Source: Streptomyces globosus (GTDB lineage Bacteria > Actinomycetota > Actinomycetes > Streptomycetales > Streptomycetaceae). From it: a stretch of 64,000 nt of DNA. The notes beneath the pieces were generated by a model. That model saw only the letters and a list, made by a program, of their open reading frames with translations. It had not been told where the DNA came from and did not search any database. This document shows positions 8,292 through 16,672 of the stretch, piece after piece. The position numbers and the translations under genes were made by a program. Location of the stretch: NCBI RefSeq assembly GCF_003325375.1, contig NZ_CP030862.1, positions 871,501 through 935,500 of the forward strand. Direction: 5' to 3'. How positions within the stretch are numbered: the stretch's first letter is position 1; every line of letters begins with the position of its first letter.

Positions 8292-8994
8292 GCTCGAAGG
8301 CGAGTGGGGCGCGGACCGGCCGGCCGGGCAGGCGGGGCGGCCCGCGCAGGCCCCGCCGGAGGAGGGCGACCGGGCTGCCGTACGCCGTCCGCGCGGGCCG
8401 TGGGCGTGGGCGCTGGCCGGGGCCGTGCTCGCGTCGGCGGGGTGGGCGGCCGTGCCGGAGCTGCGCGACCGCTACGCCACGACGCCCCGCATCGCGTACC
8501 GGCACGCGGAGAACCTGTGCCGGGAGACGGGCCTGGACACGCTGGTGAAGGCGACCGCGCCCGTGATGACCCGCCACCCCAGCCACCGGGAGGGCCCGGC
8601 CGTGGACTGGGCGCACTGCGAGTACTTCACGGAGTGGGAGGAGGGCGGCACCTCGTACCAGATGCAGGTCCTGGTCGAACTGCACAAGAAGGCGGACCCG
8701 GCGGTCGAGTTCGGCCAGGGCAGCGGCCTGTTCCCGGAGGCGCTGTCGGCGGCGGCGGCCGCGGAGGCGGCCGAGGTGCCGGGGCTCGGGGAACGGGCGC
8801 TGATGGTGGAGGCGCCCGCGTTCATCAGCGGGCCGAGGCTCCGGGTCCTCGACGGCGGGGCGGTGTTCACGCTGTCCGTGACCTGGCTGGGGGACGTCGA
8901 CAAGAGAGGCGGCACACCCGGGCCCGACGAGGACGCCGTCAAGGCCGCGATGATTGAGGACATGCGCGCCCTGATGGGCGGCCTGCGGAAGTAG
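8275..8994 (+). CDS. Membrane-anchored hypothetical protein
   Basis: A 239-residue protein with a Pro/Ala/Glu-rich cytoplasmic N-terminus (1-40), one membrane helix (about 43-60, WAWALAGAVLASAGWAAV) and an extracytoplasmic domain. Two cysteines in that domain (ENLCRETGLD and WAHCEYF) could form a disulfide. I do not recognise a family; it looks like an exported anchored protein common in Streptomyces. The GTG start lies inside the end of the AI-2E transporter gene, so the two are likely translationally coupled. It ends before a bidirectional terminator. Confidence 0.75.
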   Translation: MISEPELEGEWGADRPAGQAGRPAQAPPEEGDRAAVRRPRGPWAWALAGAVLASAGWAAVPELRDRYATTPRIAYRHAENLCRETGLDTLVKATAPVMTRHPSHREGPAVDWAHCEYFTEWEEGGTSYQMQVLVELHKKADPAVEFGQGSGLFPEALSAAAAAEAAEVPGLGERALMVEAPAFISGPRLRVLDGGAVFTLSVTWLGDVDKRGGTPGPDEDAVKAAMIEDMRALMGGLRK

Positions 8995-9006
8995 CTCCCG
9001 AACGCC

Positions 9007-9043
9007 AGGGGCCCCGCAGCCGGCGGACGGCTGCGGGGCCCCT
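9007..9043. terminator. Bidirectional terminator between a hypothetical gene and ahpD
   Basis: Perfect 16-bp stem (9007-9022 with 9028-9043; AGGGGCCCCGCAGCCG on the left arm) with a 5-base loop in the 83-bp gap between convergent genes. It can serve both strands. Confidence 0.85.
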
Positions 9044-9077
9044 CTCCCTGCACGGGTCTCCCTGCGCGGGGCGGCTG

Positions 9078-9614
9078 CTACTCGGCGGCGAGGGCGGCCT
9101 CCGCGTCGAGGGTGACCGCGACGGCCTGGATCACCGAGGCGATCTTGAAGGCCTCCTGGATCGTCTCGCGGTCGACGCCGGCCTTGCGCAGCACCTGCTC
9201 GTGCGAGTCGAGGCACTGGCCGCAGCCGTTGATCGCGGAGACCGCGAGCGACCACAGCTCGAAGTCGACCTTCTCCACGCCCGGGTTGCCGATGACGTTC
9301 ATCCGCAGGCCGGCCCGCAGCGTGCCGTACTCCGGGTCGGAGAGCAGGTGGCGGGTGCGGTAGAAGACGTTGTTCATCGCCATGACGGCCGCGGCCGACT
9401 TGGCGGCCGTGTACGCCTCGGGCGACAGGGCGGCCTTCGCCTCCGGCTCCAGTTCACGCAGGACGCGCGGGGAGCGGGCGGCGATGGCGCAGGACAGGAC
9501 CGTGCCCCACAGCTGCTGCTGCGGAAGGCCGCTGTTGCCGATGACCGAGCCCAGGTTGAGCTTCAGGTCCTTGGCGAAGTCCGGTATCGAGGCCTTCAGG
9601 GAGTCGAGGGACAT
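9078..9614 (-). CDS. ahpD: Alkyl hydroperoxide reductase subunit AhpD
   Basis: A 178-residue AhpD. The redox-active CxxC lies at Cys131-Cys134 in [12 protein letters not shown], with the nearby histidine and glutamate of the proton relay, at almost the same positions I recall for M. tuberculosis AhpD. It reduces AhpC in actinobacteria, which lack the enterobacterial AhpF. It lies directly downstream of ahpC on the same strand with only a 3-base gap, so the two form an operon. Expression should follow OxyR control of the ahpC promoter. Confidence 0.97.
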   Translation of the reverse strand: MSLDSLKASIPDFAKDLKLNLGSVIGNSGLPQQQLWGTVLSCAIAARSPRVLRELEPEAKAALSPEAYTAAKSAAAVMAMNNVFYRTRHLLSDPEYGTLRAGLRMNVIGNPGVEKVDFELWSLAVSAINGCGQCLDSHEQVLRKAGVDRETIQEAFKIASVIQAVAVTLDAEAALAAE

Positions 9615-9617
9615 CCG

Positions 9618-10172
9618 TCACTCACCGGCCAGGAGGGCGCCCGCGTCGAGGGTGTCCTCGCCCTTGGTCCAGTTGCAGGGGCACAGCTCGTCCGTCTGCA
9701 GGGCGTCGAGGACCCGCAGGACCTCCTTGGGGTTACGGCCGACGGAGCCGGCGGTCACCATGGAGAACTGGATCTCGTTGTTCTGGTCGACGATGAAGAC
9801 GGCGCGCTGCGCGAAGCCGTCCGCACCCTGCACGCCGCAGGCCTGCATCAGCTCGTGCTTGGAGTCGGCCAGCATCGGGAAGGGCAGGTCGCGCAGGTCG
9901 GCGTGGTCCTTGCGCCAGGCGTGGTGGACGAACTCGGAGTCGCCGGAGACGCCGAGGACCTGGGCGTCGCGGTCGGCGAACTCGTCGTTCAGCTTGCCGA
10001 AGGCGGCGATCTCGGTCGGGCAGACGAAGGTGAAGTCCTTCGGCCAGAAGAACACCACGCGCCACTTGCCCTCGTAGGTCTTGTGGTCGATCTGCGCGAA
10101 CTCCTTGCCGGCCTCGAGCGAGACGCAGGCGGTCAGATCGTAGGTGGGGAACTTGTCACCGACAGTGAGCAC
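9618..10172 (-). CDS. ahpC: Peroxiredoxin AhpC
   Basis: A 184-residue 2-Cys peroxiredoxin that reduces H2O2, organic peroxides and peroxynitrite. The peroxidatic Cys51 is in DFTFVCPTEI. The C-terminal region has LCPCNW with Cys164 and Cys166, a paired resolving arrangement as in mycobacterial AhpC rather than a single resolving Cys. Electrons come from AhpD encoded directly downstream. The start at 10172 has a GGAGAG site. Divergent oxyR lies 135 bases away and an inverted repeat in the shared region is a likely OxyR operator. Confidence 0.97.
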   Translation of the reverse strand: MLTVGDKFPTYDLTACVSLEAGKEFAQIDHKTYEGKWRVVFFWPKDFTFVCPTEIAAFGKLNDEFADRDAQVLGVSGDSEFVHHAWRKDHADLRDLPFPMLADSKHELMQACGVQGADGFAQRAVFIVDQNNEIQFSMVTAGSVGRNPKEVLRVLDALQTDELCPCNWTKGEDTLDAGALLAGE

Positions 10173-10251
10173 GTGCTCTCCTTGCAGCAGGAAAAACGCC
10201 CTTTCTGGGCGTCTTCCGAGGGGGTTGGACGTATCTCACATGCTGACACAG

Positions 10252-10266
10252 CTGCATTGATTGCAG
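10252..10266. promoter_or_regulatory. Putative OxyR operator in the ahpC-oxyR intergenic region
   Basis: CTGCA-TTGAT-TGCAG is a perfect 5-bp inverted repeat around a 5-base spacer, placed midway between the divergent ahpC and oxyR starts in an AT-richer patch that continues as AAATAGCTAG. LysR-type regulators bind T-N11-A dyads of about this size, and OxyR sites in other bacteria contain ATAG and CTAT elements as seen nearby. The assignment rests on position and symmetry only. Confidence 0.55.
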
Positions 10267-10307
10267 AAATAGCTAGTCTTGTGCCGGGTGATCGGAGGTA
10301 CCTATCA

Positions 10308-11255
10308 GTGGCGGTCAGTAATAAGGGGACCAAGCAGGCGACGCTCGCGCAGCTGCGCGCCTTCGCCGCCGTCGCCGAGCACCTGCACTTCCGCGACGCG
10401 GCCGCCGCCATCGGCATGAGCCAGCCCGCCCTCTCCGGCGCCGTCTCCGCGCTGGAGGAGGCCCTCGGCGTCCAGCTCCTGGAGCGCACCACCCGCAAGG
10501 TGCTCCTCTCCCCGGCCGGCGAGCGCATCGCCGCCCGCGCCCGCTCCGTCCTCGACGCCATGGGCGAGCTCCTGGAGGAGGCCGAGGCCGTACGCGCCCC
10601 CTTCACCGGGACCCTGCGCCTCGGCGTGATCCCCACCGTCGCCCCCTACCTGCTGCCGACCGTCCTGTCGCTGTTCCACCGGCGCTACCCCCGCATGGAC
10701 CTCCAGGTCCACGAGGAGCAGACCTCCTCCCTCCTCGACGGCCTGGCCGCCGGCCGCCTGGACCTGCTGCTGCTCGCCGTCCCGCTGGGCGTCCCCGGCG
10801 TCACCGAACTGCCCCTCTTCGACGAGGACTTCGTCCTCCTCGCCCCCCGCGAGCACCCCCTCGCCGGGCGCCGCGACATCCCCCGCGAGGAGCTGCGCGG
10901 CCTCCAGCTGCTCCTGCTGGACGAGGGCCACTGCCTGCGCGACCAGGCCCTCGACATCTGCCGCGAGGCCGGGCGGACCGACGGGGCCGACGTCACCACG
11001 ACCGCCGCCGGGCTCTCCACCCTCGTACAACTGGTCGCCGGGGGACTGGGCGTCACCCTGTTGCCGCGCACCGCGCTGCGCCTGGAGACCGCCCGCAACG
11101 AGCACCTGGCCACCGGCTGCTTCGCCGAGCCGGCCCCCTCCCGGCGGATCGCCCTCGCGATGCGGACCGGCACGGCCCGCCAGGAGGAGTTCCGGGCCGT
11201 CGCCGCCGCCCTGCGCGAGGCGGTCCGCCCGCTGCCGGTCTGGCCCGCCGAATAG
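10308..11255 (+). CDS. oxyR: Hydrogen-peroxide-sensing LysR regulator OxyR
   Basis: A 315-residue LysR-type regulator. The N-terminal helix-turn-helix covers residues about 12-70 (LRAFAAVAEHLHF, MSQPALSGAVSALEEALGVQ). The redox pair is Cys209 and Cys218 in GHCLRDQALDIC, nine residues apart as in E. coli OxyR Cys199/Cys208, so it should sense peroxide by disulfide formation. Divergent orientation to ahpC-ahpD supports control of that operon. The GTG at 10308 has GGAGG 9 bases upstream; longer upstream readings cross the promoter and were rejected. Confidence 0.96.
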   Translation: MAVSNKGTKQATLAQLRAFAAVAEHLHFRDAAAAIGMSQPALSGAVSALEEALGVQLLERTTRKVLLSPAGERIAARARSVLDAMGELLEEAEAVRAPFTGTLRLGVIPTVAPYLLPTVLSLFHRRYPRMDLQVHEEQTSSLLDGLAAGRLDLLLLAVPLGVPGVTELPLFDEDFVLLAPREHPLAGRRDIPREELRGLQLLLLDEGHCLRDQALDICREAGRTDGADVTTTAAGLSTLVQLVAGGLGVTLLPRTALRLETARNEHLATGCFAEPAPSRRIALAMRTGTARQEEFRAVAAALREAVRPLPVWPAE

Positions 11256-11408
11256 GGGGTGCTGCTCCGGCCGCTAGCCGGCGCGGGGGAGAGCGTGCGG
11301 CCATTCGTGGGGACCCCGCGCGGCGGGCGCGGCGGCTCGGCCGCGGCCCGCGGGCCGGCTGGCACGTTGAGGGGCACCGGTCCGGTCCTGCTCCCCGAAA
11401 GGCGCGCC

Positions 11409-12911
11409 ATGCACGCACCCCCCGCAGACACCGCCGCGCTCCCGCCGCAGCAGTCCGGTACGCCGGACCGGGCGGGCCCGCAGCCCGCCGGAGGCCCGCC
11501 GGCCGCCGGCCGGGGCGGGCCCCCGCCGCTGTGGATGTGGGCCCTCGTCTCGGGGCTCTTCCTCGCCTACGCCACGCTCTCGCTGCGCACCCACGAGCGG
11601 CTGCTGTCCCACAGCTTCGACCTGGCGATCTTCGAGCAGGCCGTCCGCTCGTACGCGGAGGGCCGCCTGCCGGTCTCCGAGGTCAAGGGACCCGGCTTCC
11701 CCGTCCTCGGCGACCACTTCTCCCCGGTCCTCGCCCTGCTGGCCCCCGCCTACCTGCTGTTCCCGTCGGCGCGGACGCTGCTCGTCGCGCAGGCCGCCCT
11801 GGTCGCGGCGAGTGTCCTGCCGCTCGCGCTGTGGGCGCGGCGGGTGCTCGGCGGCGCGGCGGCCGCCGTCGTCGGCCTGGCCTACGGGCTGTCCTGGGGC
11901 GTCGCGAACGCGGTCGGCTTCGACTTCCACGAATGGGCCTTCGCCGTCCCGCTCCTGGCGTGCTCGCTGGCGGCCCTCGGCCAGGACCGGCTGCGCGCCG
12001 CCGCGCTGTGGGCGCTGCCGCTGCTGCTGGTGAAGGAGGACATGGGCGCCACGGTCGCCGCCATCGGCCTGCTGATCGCCTGGCGCGGCGGGCCGGGCCG
12101 GCGGCGGCTCGGGCTCGCCACCGCCGCCGCGGGCGCGGCCTGGACCCTGCTCGCCGTGCTCGTCGTCCTGCCCGCCCTCAACCCGCGCGGGGAGTACTTC
12201 TACGCCGGGTTCCTCGGCGGATCCGACGGCGCGGGCGGCGGCTTCGCGGCGCTGCTGTACAAGGCGACGCTCGGGCTCGCCACCCCCGGGGAGAAGGCGG
12301 TGACGCTGGTGCTGCTCCTCGCCCCGACCCTCTTCCTCGCCCTGCGCTCGCCGCTGCTGCTGGTCGCGGTGCCGACGCTGCTGTGGCGGGGCCTGTCGGA
12401 CTACGCGCCGCACTGGGGCACCGGCTACCACTACTCCCTCACGGCGATGCCGGTCGTCTTCGCGGCGTTCGTCCACGCCCTGGAGCGGCGCGGCACGGCC
12501 GGCGCGGGCCTGCACCGGGCCCTGGCCGGCGCGGCGGGCGTCTGCCTGCTGCTGCTCCCCGGGTCCTCGCTGGGCAGGCTGGCCGATCCGGACATGTGGC
12601 GGGCCGACCCGCGGATCGCGGCCGCCCACCGGATGATGGCGCGGATCCCCGACGGCGCGCGGGTCCAGGCCTCCGACGGGCTCGTGCCACACCTGGCGAA
12701 CCGGACGAGCGTCAGCCTGTACGGGTGGCCGGCCGGCCGGCCCGACCCGGAGTGGATCCTGGTGGACACCCAGGTCGCGCCGCACCTGCGCTGGCCGCTG
12801 AGCGCCCGCGACGAAGCCCTCGCGCTCGCCCGGGACCGGGCTGCGGGCTACCGGACGGCGGCCCGGGAGCAGGGCTTCGTCCTGCTGGGCCGCACTCCCC
12901 GTACGGGCTGA
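11409..12911 (+). CDS. DUF2079 polytopic membrane protein
   Basis: A 500-residue integral membrane protein. After a Pro/Gly-rich cytoplasmic N-terminus (1-40) come about ten hydrophobic segments. Signature segments of DUF2079: SHSFDLAIFEQAVRSYAEG, GDHFSPVLALLAPAYLLFPS, FDFHEWAFAVPLLACSLAAL and LLLVKEDMGATVAAIGL. The family resembles GT-C membrane glycosyltransferases in layout; FDFHEW and KEDMG carry acidic residues that could be catalytic, but that is inference. ATG at 11409 was chosen because the upstream stretch is low-complexity and lacks a better start. Confidence 0.87.
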   Translation: MHAPPADTAALPPQQSGTPDRAGPQPAGGPPAAGRGGPPPLWMWALVSGLFLAYATLSLRTHERLLSHSFDLAIFEQAVRSYAEGRLPVSEVKGPGFPVLGDHFSPVLALLAPAYLLFPSARTLLVAQAALVAASVLPLALWARRVLGGAAAAVVGLAYGLSWGVANAVGFDFHEWAFAVPLLACSLAALGQDRLRAAALWALPLLLVKEDMGATVAAIGLLIAWRGGPGRRRLGLATAAAGAAWTLLAVLVVLPALNPRGEYFYAGFLGGSDGAGGGFAALLYKATLGLATPGEKAVTLVLLLAPTLFLALRSPLLLVAVPTLLWRGLSDYAPHWGTGYHYSLTAMPVVFAAFVHALERRGTAGAGLHRALAGAAGVCLLLLPGSSLGRLADPDMWRADPRIAAAHRMMARIPDGARVQASDGLVPHLANRTSVSLYGWPAGRPDPEWILVDTQVAPHLRWPLSARDEALALARDRAAGYRTAAREQGFVLLGRTPRTG

Positions 12912-12918
12912 CGGCAGG

Positions 12919-13182
12919 TCAGGGGCCGGGGGAGGAGCGGGGCGGCCGGCCGCGCGGCGGGATGGGGGCGGCGCTGCCCGGCAGCCGCCCCGTCTCGGCC
13001 AGGGCGCGCCGCAGCAGGAACTCGATCTGCGCGTTGGCGCTGCGCAGTTCCTCGCCCGCCCAGCGGGCGAGGGCCTCGTACACCTGGGGGTCGAGGCGCA
13101 GCAGCACCTGCTTGCGGGCGGCGCGGCCGGCTGCCGCCCGCTGCCCGGCCGCCCGCTCCCCGCCGCGCCCGGCGCCGCTCAC
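12919..13182 (-). CDS. Small ribbon-helix-helix (Arc/CopG-like) protein
   Basis: An 87-residue basic protein. Residues about 28-65 (KQVLLRLDPQVYEALARWAG then SANAQIEFLLRRAL) fit a ribbon-helix-helix fold: a short strand followed by two helices. Flanks are Arg/Gly/Pro rich and probably disordered. Its GTG start overlaps the stop of the SPFH gene by 4 bases (GTGA), so the two are translationally coupled. Such proteins are usually DNA-binding; the perfect palindrome in front of the SPFH gene could be its autoregulatory site, which is inference. Confidence 0.82.
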   Translation of the reverse strand: MSGAGRGGERAAGQRAAAGRAARKQVLLRLDPQVYEALARWAGEELRSANAQIEFLLRRALAETGRLPGSAAPIPPRGRPPRSSPGP

Positions 13183-14087
13183 TGGTAGAGCGTCCCCGTG
13201 TTCACGATGGGCTGGGCCGCGCGGTCGCCGCAGAGCACCACCATCAGGTTCGAGACCATGGCGGCCTTGCGCTCGGGGTCCAGTTCCACGATGTCCTCCT
13301 CCGTCAGGCGGTTCAGGGCCAGCTCGACCATGCCCACGGCGCCCTCGACGATCTGCTTGCGGGCCGCGACGACCGCGCCGGCCTGCTGGCGCTGGAGCAT
13401 CGCCGAGGCGATCTCCGGAGCGTACGCGAGGTGGGTGAAGCGGGACTCGACGATGTGCACGCCGGCCGCCTCGACCCGGTTGTGCAGTTCGGCGGCGAGC
13501 TTCTCGGTGATCTCCTCGGCGTTGCCGCGCAGGGAGAGGCCGCCCTCGTCGTGGGCGTCGTAGGGGTACTCGATCGCGATGTGCCGGACGGCCGCCTCGG
13601 TCTGCGTCTCCACGAACTCGGTGAAGTCGTCCACCTCGAAGACGGCGCGCGCGGTGTCCTCGACCCGCCAGACGACGACCGCGGCCAGTTCGATGGGGTT
13701 GCCGTAGGCGTCGTTGACCTTCAGGACGGCCGTCTCGTGGTTGCGCACGCGGGTGGAGATCTTCTTCCGCGAGGTCAGCGGGTTCACCCAGCGCAGGCCG
13801 TCGGTGCGGACGGTGCCGCGGTAGCGGCCGAAGAGCTGGACCACGCGGGCCTCGCCCGGGGCCACCGTGTTCAGCCCGCACATCGCCAGCACGGCCAGCA
13901 GTACCAGGATGATCCCCCCTGCCACCAGGGCCGGTTGGGCGGTGGTCCCGTCCCCCTCCGCCCCGAGGGCGATGAGGCAGACGCCGCCCGCGACCCCCGC
14001 CAGGCCCGCCAGCAGGGCCAGCCCGCCGCCGACGCTGCGCGCCGGGAACTCGCGGATGCCGGTCCCGGCCTCTGTGGTCTTTGTCAT
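13179..14087 (-). CDS. SPFH/Band 7 domain membrane protein
   Basis: A 302-residue protein with two N-terminal membrane segments (about 19-41 and 55-72) followed by the Band 7/prohibitin domain (about 75-270): [20 protein letters not shown], then the interaction core [19 protein letters not shown] and a long amphipathic helix. SPFH proteins oligomerise at membranes and organise lipid domains. Its partner gene encodes a ribbon-helix-helix protein and overlaps by 4 bases. A 16-bp perfect palindrome lies about 45 bases upstream of the start. Confidence 0.92.
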   Translation of the reverse strand: MTKTTEAGTGIREFPARSVGGGLALLAGLAGVAGGVCLIALGAEGDGTTAQPALVAGGIILVLLAVLAMCGLNTVAPGEARVVQLFGRYRGTVRTDGLRWVNPLTSRKKISTRVRNHETAVLKVNDAYGNPIELAAVVVWRVEDTARAVFEVDDFTEFVETQTEAAVRHIAIEYPYDAHDEGGLSLRGNAEEITEKLAAELHNRVEAAGVHIVESRFTHLAYAPEIASAMLQRQQAGAVVAARKQIVEGAVGMVELALNRLTEEDIVELDPERKAAMVSNLMVVLCGDRAAQPIVNTGTLYQ

Positions 14088-14131
14088 GGTATGCCCCGTT
14101 CGCTTCGGTGGCGGCCCCCCGTGGGCCTAGC

Positions 14132-14147
14132 AAAGTGATATCACTTT
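14132..14147. promoter_or_regulatory. Perfect 16-bp palindrome upstream of the SPFH gene
   Basis: AAAGTGATATCACTTT is a perfect palindrome without spacer in the 232-bp gap between the divergent SPFH and PBP genes, 45 bases from the SPFH start. It stands out in this GC-rich region because 12 of its 16 bases are A or T. Position and symmetry point to an operator. The coupled ribbon-helix-helix protein is the obvious candidate ligand, but a GntR-type or other regulator is possible. Confidence 0.65.
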
Positions 14148-14319
14148 TTGCGGTTTCCGCAACCCTGGGCGGCCGGTGCGCGTCGGTTCCCTTGATGTGG
14201 GTGCTGATTCTCACGTCCGAATTGACCGAAATTGGTCAGGCTTGGCAAACCTTTGTCACAACCTCCGGTGTTAGCTTTCAGAGCTGACGTCGGGGGGGAA
14301 TTCGAGCGGAGCGGGAGCG

Positions 14320-16584
14320 ATGGGCCGAGCAGATGCGCGTAGGGCGCAGCAGCAGCGCAGCGCGCGGCGGTCGCCGCGCGGGCGCGCGGACGGAAAGGGG
14401 CGCGCCGGCAAGCGGACCGGTATACGCCGCTTCTTCACCTGGAAGAAGGTCCTCGGGACCTTCTTCGGGTTGATGCTGCTGGGCATGGCAGCGCTCGTCG
14501 GCCTCTACTTCTACGTGGAGGAGCCCGACCCCAACGCCGAGGCGACCCTCCAGAGCAACACCTACAAGTACGCCGACGGCACCGTCATGGCCCGCGAGGG
14601 CAAGATGAACCGCGAGATCGTCACCCTCGACAAGGTGCCCGAGGAGGTCCAGAACGCCTTCATCGCCATCGAGAACAAGTCCTTCTACCAGGACCGGGGC
14701 GTCGACTTCATGGGCGTCGCCCGAGGCCTGTTCAACACGGTCACCGGCCGCGGCAAGGCAGGCGGCTCGACGATCACCCAGCAGTACGTCAAGAACTTCT
14801 ACCTGACGCAGGACCAGACGCCGACGCGCAAGGTGAAGGAGCTGGTGATCTCCCTCAAGGTCGACCAGCGCATGGAGAAGCCGGACATCCTCGCCGGCTA
14901 CCTGAACACCAGCTACTTCGGCCGCGGCGCGTACGGCATCCAGGCCGCCTCCCGGGCCTACTACGGCGTCGACTCCAGCAAGCTCACCCTGGAGCAGGGC
15001 GCCTACCTGGCGGCCCTCCTCCAGGCCCCCAGCGACTACGACTGGGCCACCGCGAGCGAGCGCGGCAAGAAGCTCGTCATGATCCGCTTCAACGGCGTCC
15101 TCGACAACATGGTCGAGATGGGCGCGCTGGACCAGGCCAAGCGCGAGACCCTGAAGTTCCAGGAGCCGATCAAGCCCAAGCCCGCCCCCGGCCTCGAAGG
15201 CCAGAAGGGCTACCTGAAGCAGGCCGCGGACGCCGAACTGCGCCGCCAGACCAACATGAGCGCGGCCGAACTCCAGGCCGGCGGCTGGGAGATCGTCCTC
15301 AACATCGACCCCAAGAAGCAGGCCGCACTGGAGAAGGCCGTCGACGACGAGCTGGAGTCCAAGCTCAACCGCAAGGACCGCCCCGTCGACGCCTCCGTCC
15401 AGGCCGGCGCCACCTCCGTCGACCCCAAGACCGGCGCCATCGTCGCCATGTACGGCGGCACCGGCATGGCCGACCACTGGGCGAGCAACGCGCTGCGCAC
15501 CGACTACCAGCCGGGCTCGACGTTCAAGCCGGTCGTGCTGGCGTCCGCCCTGGAGACCAAGGCCGTCACCCAGGACAAGAAGCCGATCACCCCGAACGCG
15601 CTCTACGACGGCACCAGCAAGCGCCCCGTCGTCGGCAGCAAGATCCCGTTCAACCCGCAGAACCAGGACAACAAGAACTACGGCGACCCGATGATGACGG
15701 TGCAGGAGGCCACCAACTACTCGGTGAACTCCGTCTACGCCCAGATGATCGTCGACGTGAAGCCGCAGAACGCGAAGAAGACCGCGATCCAGCTCGGCAT
15801 GAAGGACCGCGAGGGCTGGCCCGAGGACAAGCCGGCCATGTCGCTCGGCACGATGAGCGCCAACACCGTCGAGATGGCCGCCGTCTACGCCACCCTCGAC
15901 AACCACGGCAAGAGGGTCACCCCCTCGATCATCAAGAGCGCCAAGCACAGCATCCGCGAGTTCCAGAAGGTCGAGGCCGTCGGCAGCCAGGCGATCACCC
16001 GCGAGACCGCCGACACCGTGACCAAGGTCCTCACCGGCGTCGTCAACGACGGCTCCGGCAAGGCCGTCAAGAGCTCCGCGTACGAGGCCGCCGGCAAGAC
16101 CGGTACCACCGAGTCCAACGTGTCCGCCTGGTTCACCGCGTACACCCCCGAACTCGTCACCGTCGTCGCGATGTTCGGCGAGGAGCCGGGCACCGGCAAG
16201 CAGGTCACCCTCACCGGTACCGCGGGCGGCGGCCGCGCCGGCGGCTCCAGCTTCCCCGCCGACATCTGGAAGGCGTACACGCTGGCCGCCCTCAAGGGCG
16301 TGAACACCGCGAAGTTCGACCTCTCCGAGGCGGAGATGGGCGCCGTCCAGACCCCGTCCCGCAGCAGCTCCCCGTCGAACTCGCCCAGCTCGACGAGCCC
16401 CTCGCCGAGCGGCAGCCCGCTCTCGCCGAGCCCCGACCCGAGCAAGCTCTCGCCGAGCCCCGACCCGAGCAAGAGCTCCGGCAAGCCGGACCCGACCAAG
16501 AGCGGCTCGATCAAGCCGGACCCGACGAAGAGCTCGGCCAGCCCGCCCGTCCTGCCGCCCTTCCAACAGCAGGACCAGCCGTGA
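14320..16584 (+). CDS. Bifunctional penicillin-binding protein (GT51 + transpeptidase)
   Basis: A 754-residue class A PBP. A basic cytoplasmic tail (1-42) is followed by one membrane anchor (about 46-64). The GT51 glycosyltransferase has catalytic Glu118 in IENKSFYQDRG, GGSTITQQYVKN and GRGAYGIQAASRAYY. The transpeptidase domain has Ser400-x-x-Lys403 in PGSTFKPVV, S468-V-N in TNYSVNSVY, and K593-T-G in GKTGTTES. The tail from about residue 680 is a Ser/Pro/Lys-rich repeat (SPSPDPSK units, KPDPTKS units) likely wall-spanning. The GT51 motif has EN where most enzymes have ED. Ends at a strong terminator. Confidence 0.95.
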   Translation: MGRADARRAQQQRSARRSPRGRADGKGRAGKRTGIRRFFTWKKVLGTFFGLMLLGMAALVGLYFYVEEPDPNAEATLQSNTYKYADGTVMAREGKMNREIVTLDKVPEEVQNAFIAIENKSFYQDRGVDFMGVARGLFNTVTGRGKAGGSTITQQYVKNFYLTQDQTPTRKVKELVISLKVDQRMEKPDILAGYLNTSYFGRGAYGIQAASRAYYGVDSSKLTLEQGAYLAALLQAPSDYDWATASERGKKLVMIRFNGVLDNMVEMGALDQAKRETLKFQEPIKPKPAPGLEGQKGYLKQAADAELRRQTNMSAAELQAGGWEIVLNIDPKKQAALEKAVDDELESKLNRKDRPVDASVQAGATSVDPKTGAIVAMYGGTGMADHWASNALRTDYQPGSTFKPVVLASALETKAVTQDKKPITPNALYDGTSKRPVVGSKIPFNPQNQDNKNYGDPMMTVQEATNYSVNSVYAQMIVDVKPQNAKKTAIQLGMKDREGWPEDKPAMSLGTMSANTVEMAAVYATLDNHGKRVTPSIIKSAKHSIREFQKVEAVGSQAITRETADTVTKVLTGVVNDGSGKAVKSSAYEAAGKTGTTESNVSAWFTAYTPELVTVVAMFGEEPGTGKQVTLTGTAGGGRAGGSSFPADIWKAYTLAALKGVNTAKFDLSEAEMGAVQTPSRSSSPSNSPSSTSPSPSGSPLSPSPDPSKLSPSPDPSKSSGKPDPTKSGSIKPDPTKSSASPPVLPPFQQQDQP
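16420..16545 (+). repeat. Short tandem repeats in the PBP C-terminal tail
   Basis: In-frame repeats encode two copies of LSPSPDPSK and then related KPDPTKS units. They make a low-complexity Ser/Pro/Lys tail and may vary in copy number between strains. Confidence 0.7.
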
Positions 16585-16586
16585 AC

Positions 16587-16626
16587 GACCGCCGCCCCGC
16601 AGCACTGATGCTGCGGGGCGGCGGTC
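16587..16626. terminator. Bidirectional terminator between the PBP and SpoIIE-type genes
   Basis: Perfect 18-bp stem (16587-16604 with 16609-16626) with a CTGA loop, in the 88-bp gap between convergent genes, followed on the plus strand by TTTCC. Confidence 0.9.
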
Positions 16627-16672
16627 TTTCCGCGGCCGTCTCCGCACGGCGGTCCTGCGGCGGCGGCCGGCG

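Noticed and set aside
9201..10307. N-terminal extension of the OxyR frame
   Set aside because: It runs antisense through ahpC and ahpD; the real start is the GTG at 10308 with GGAGG.
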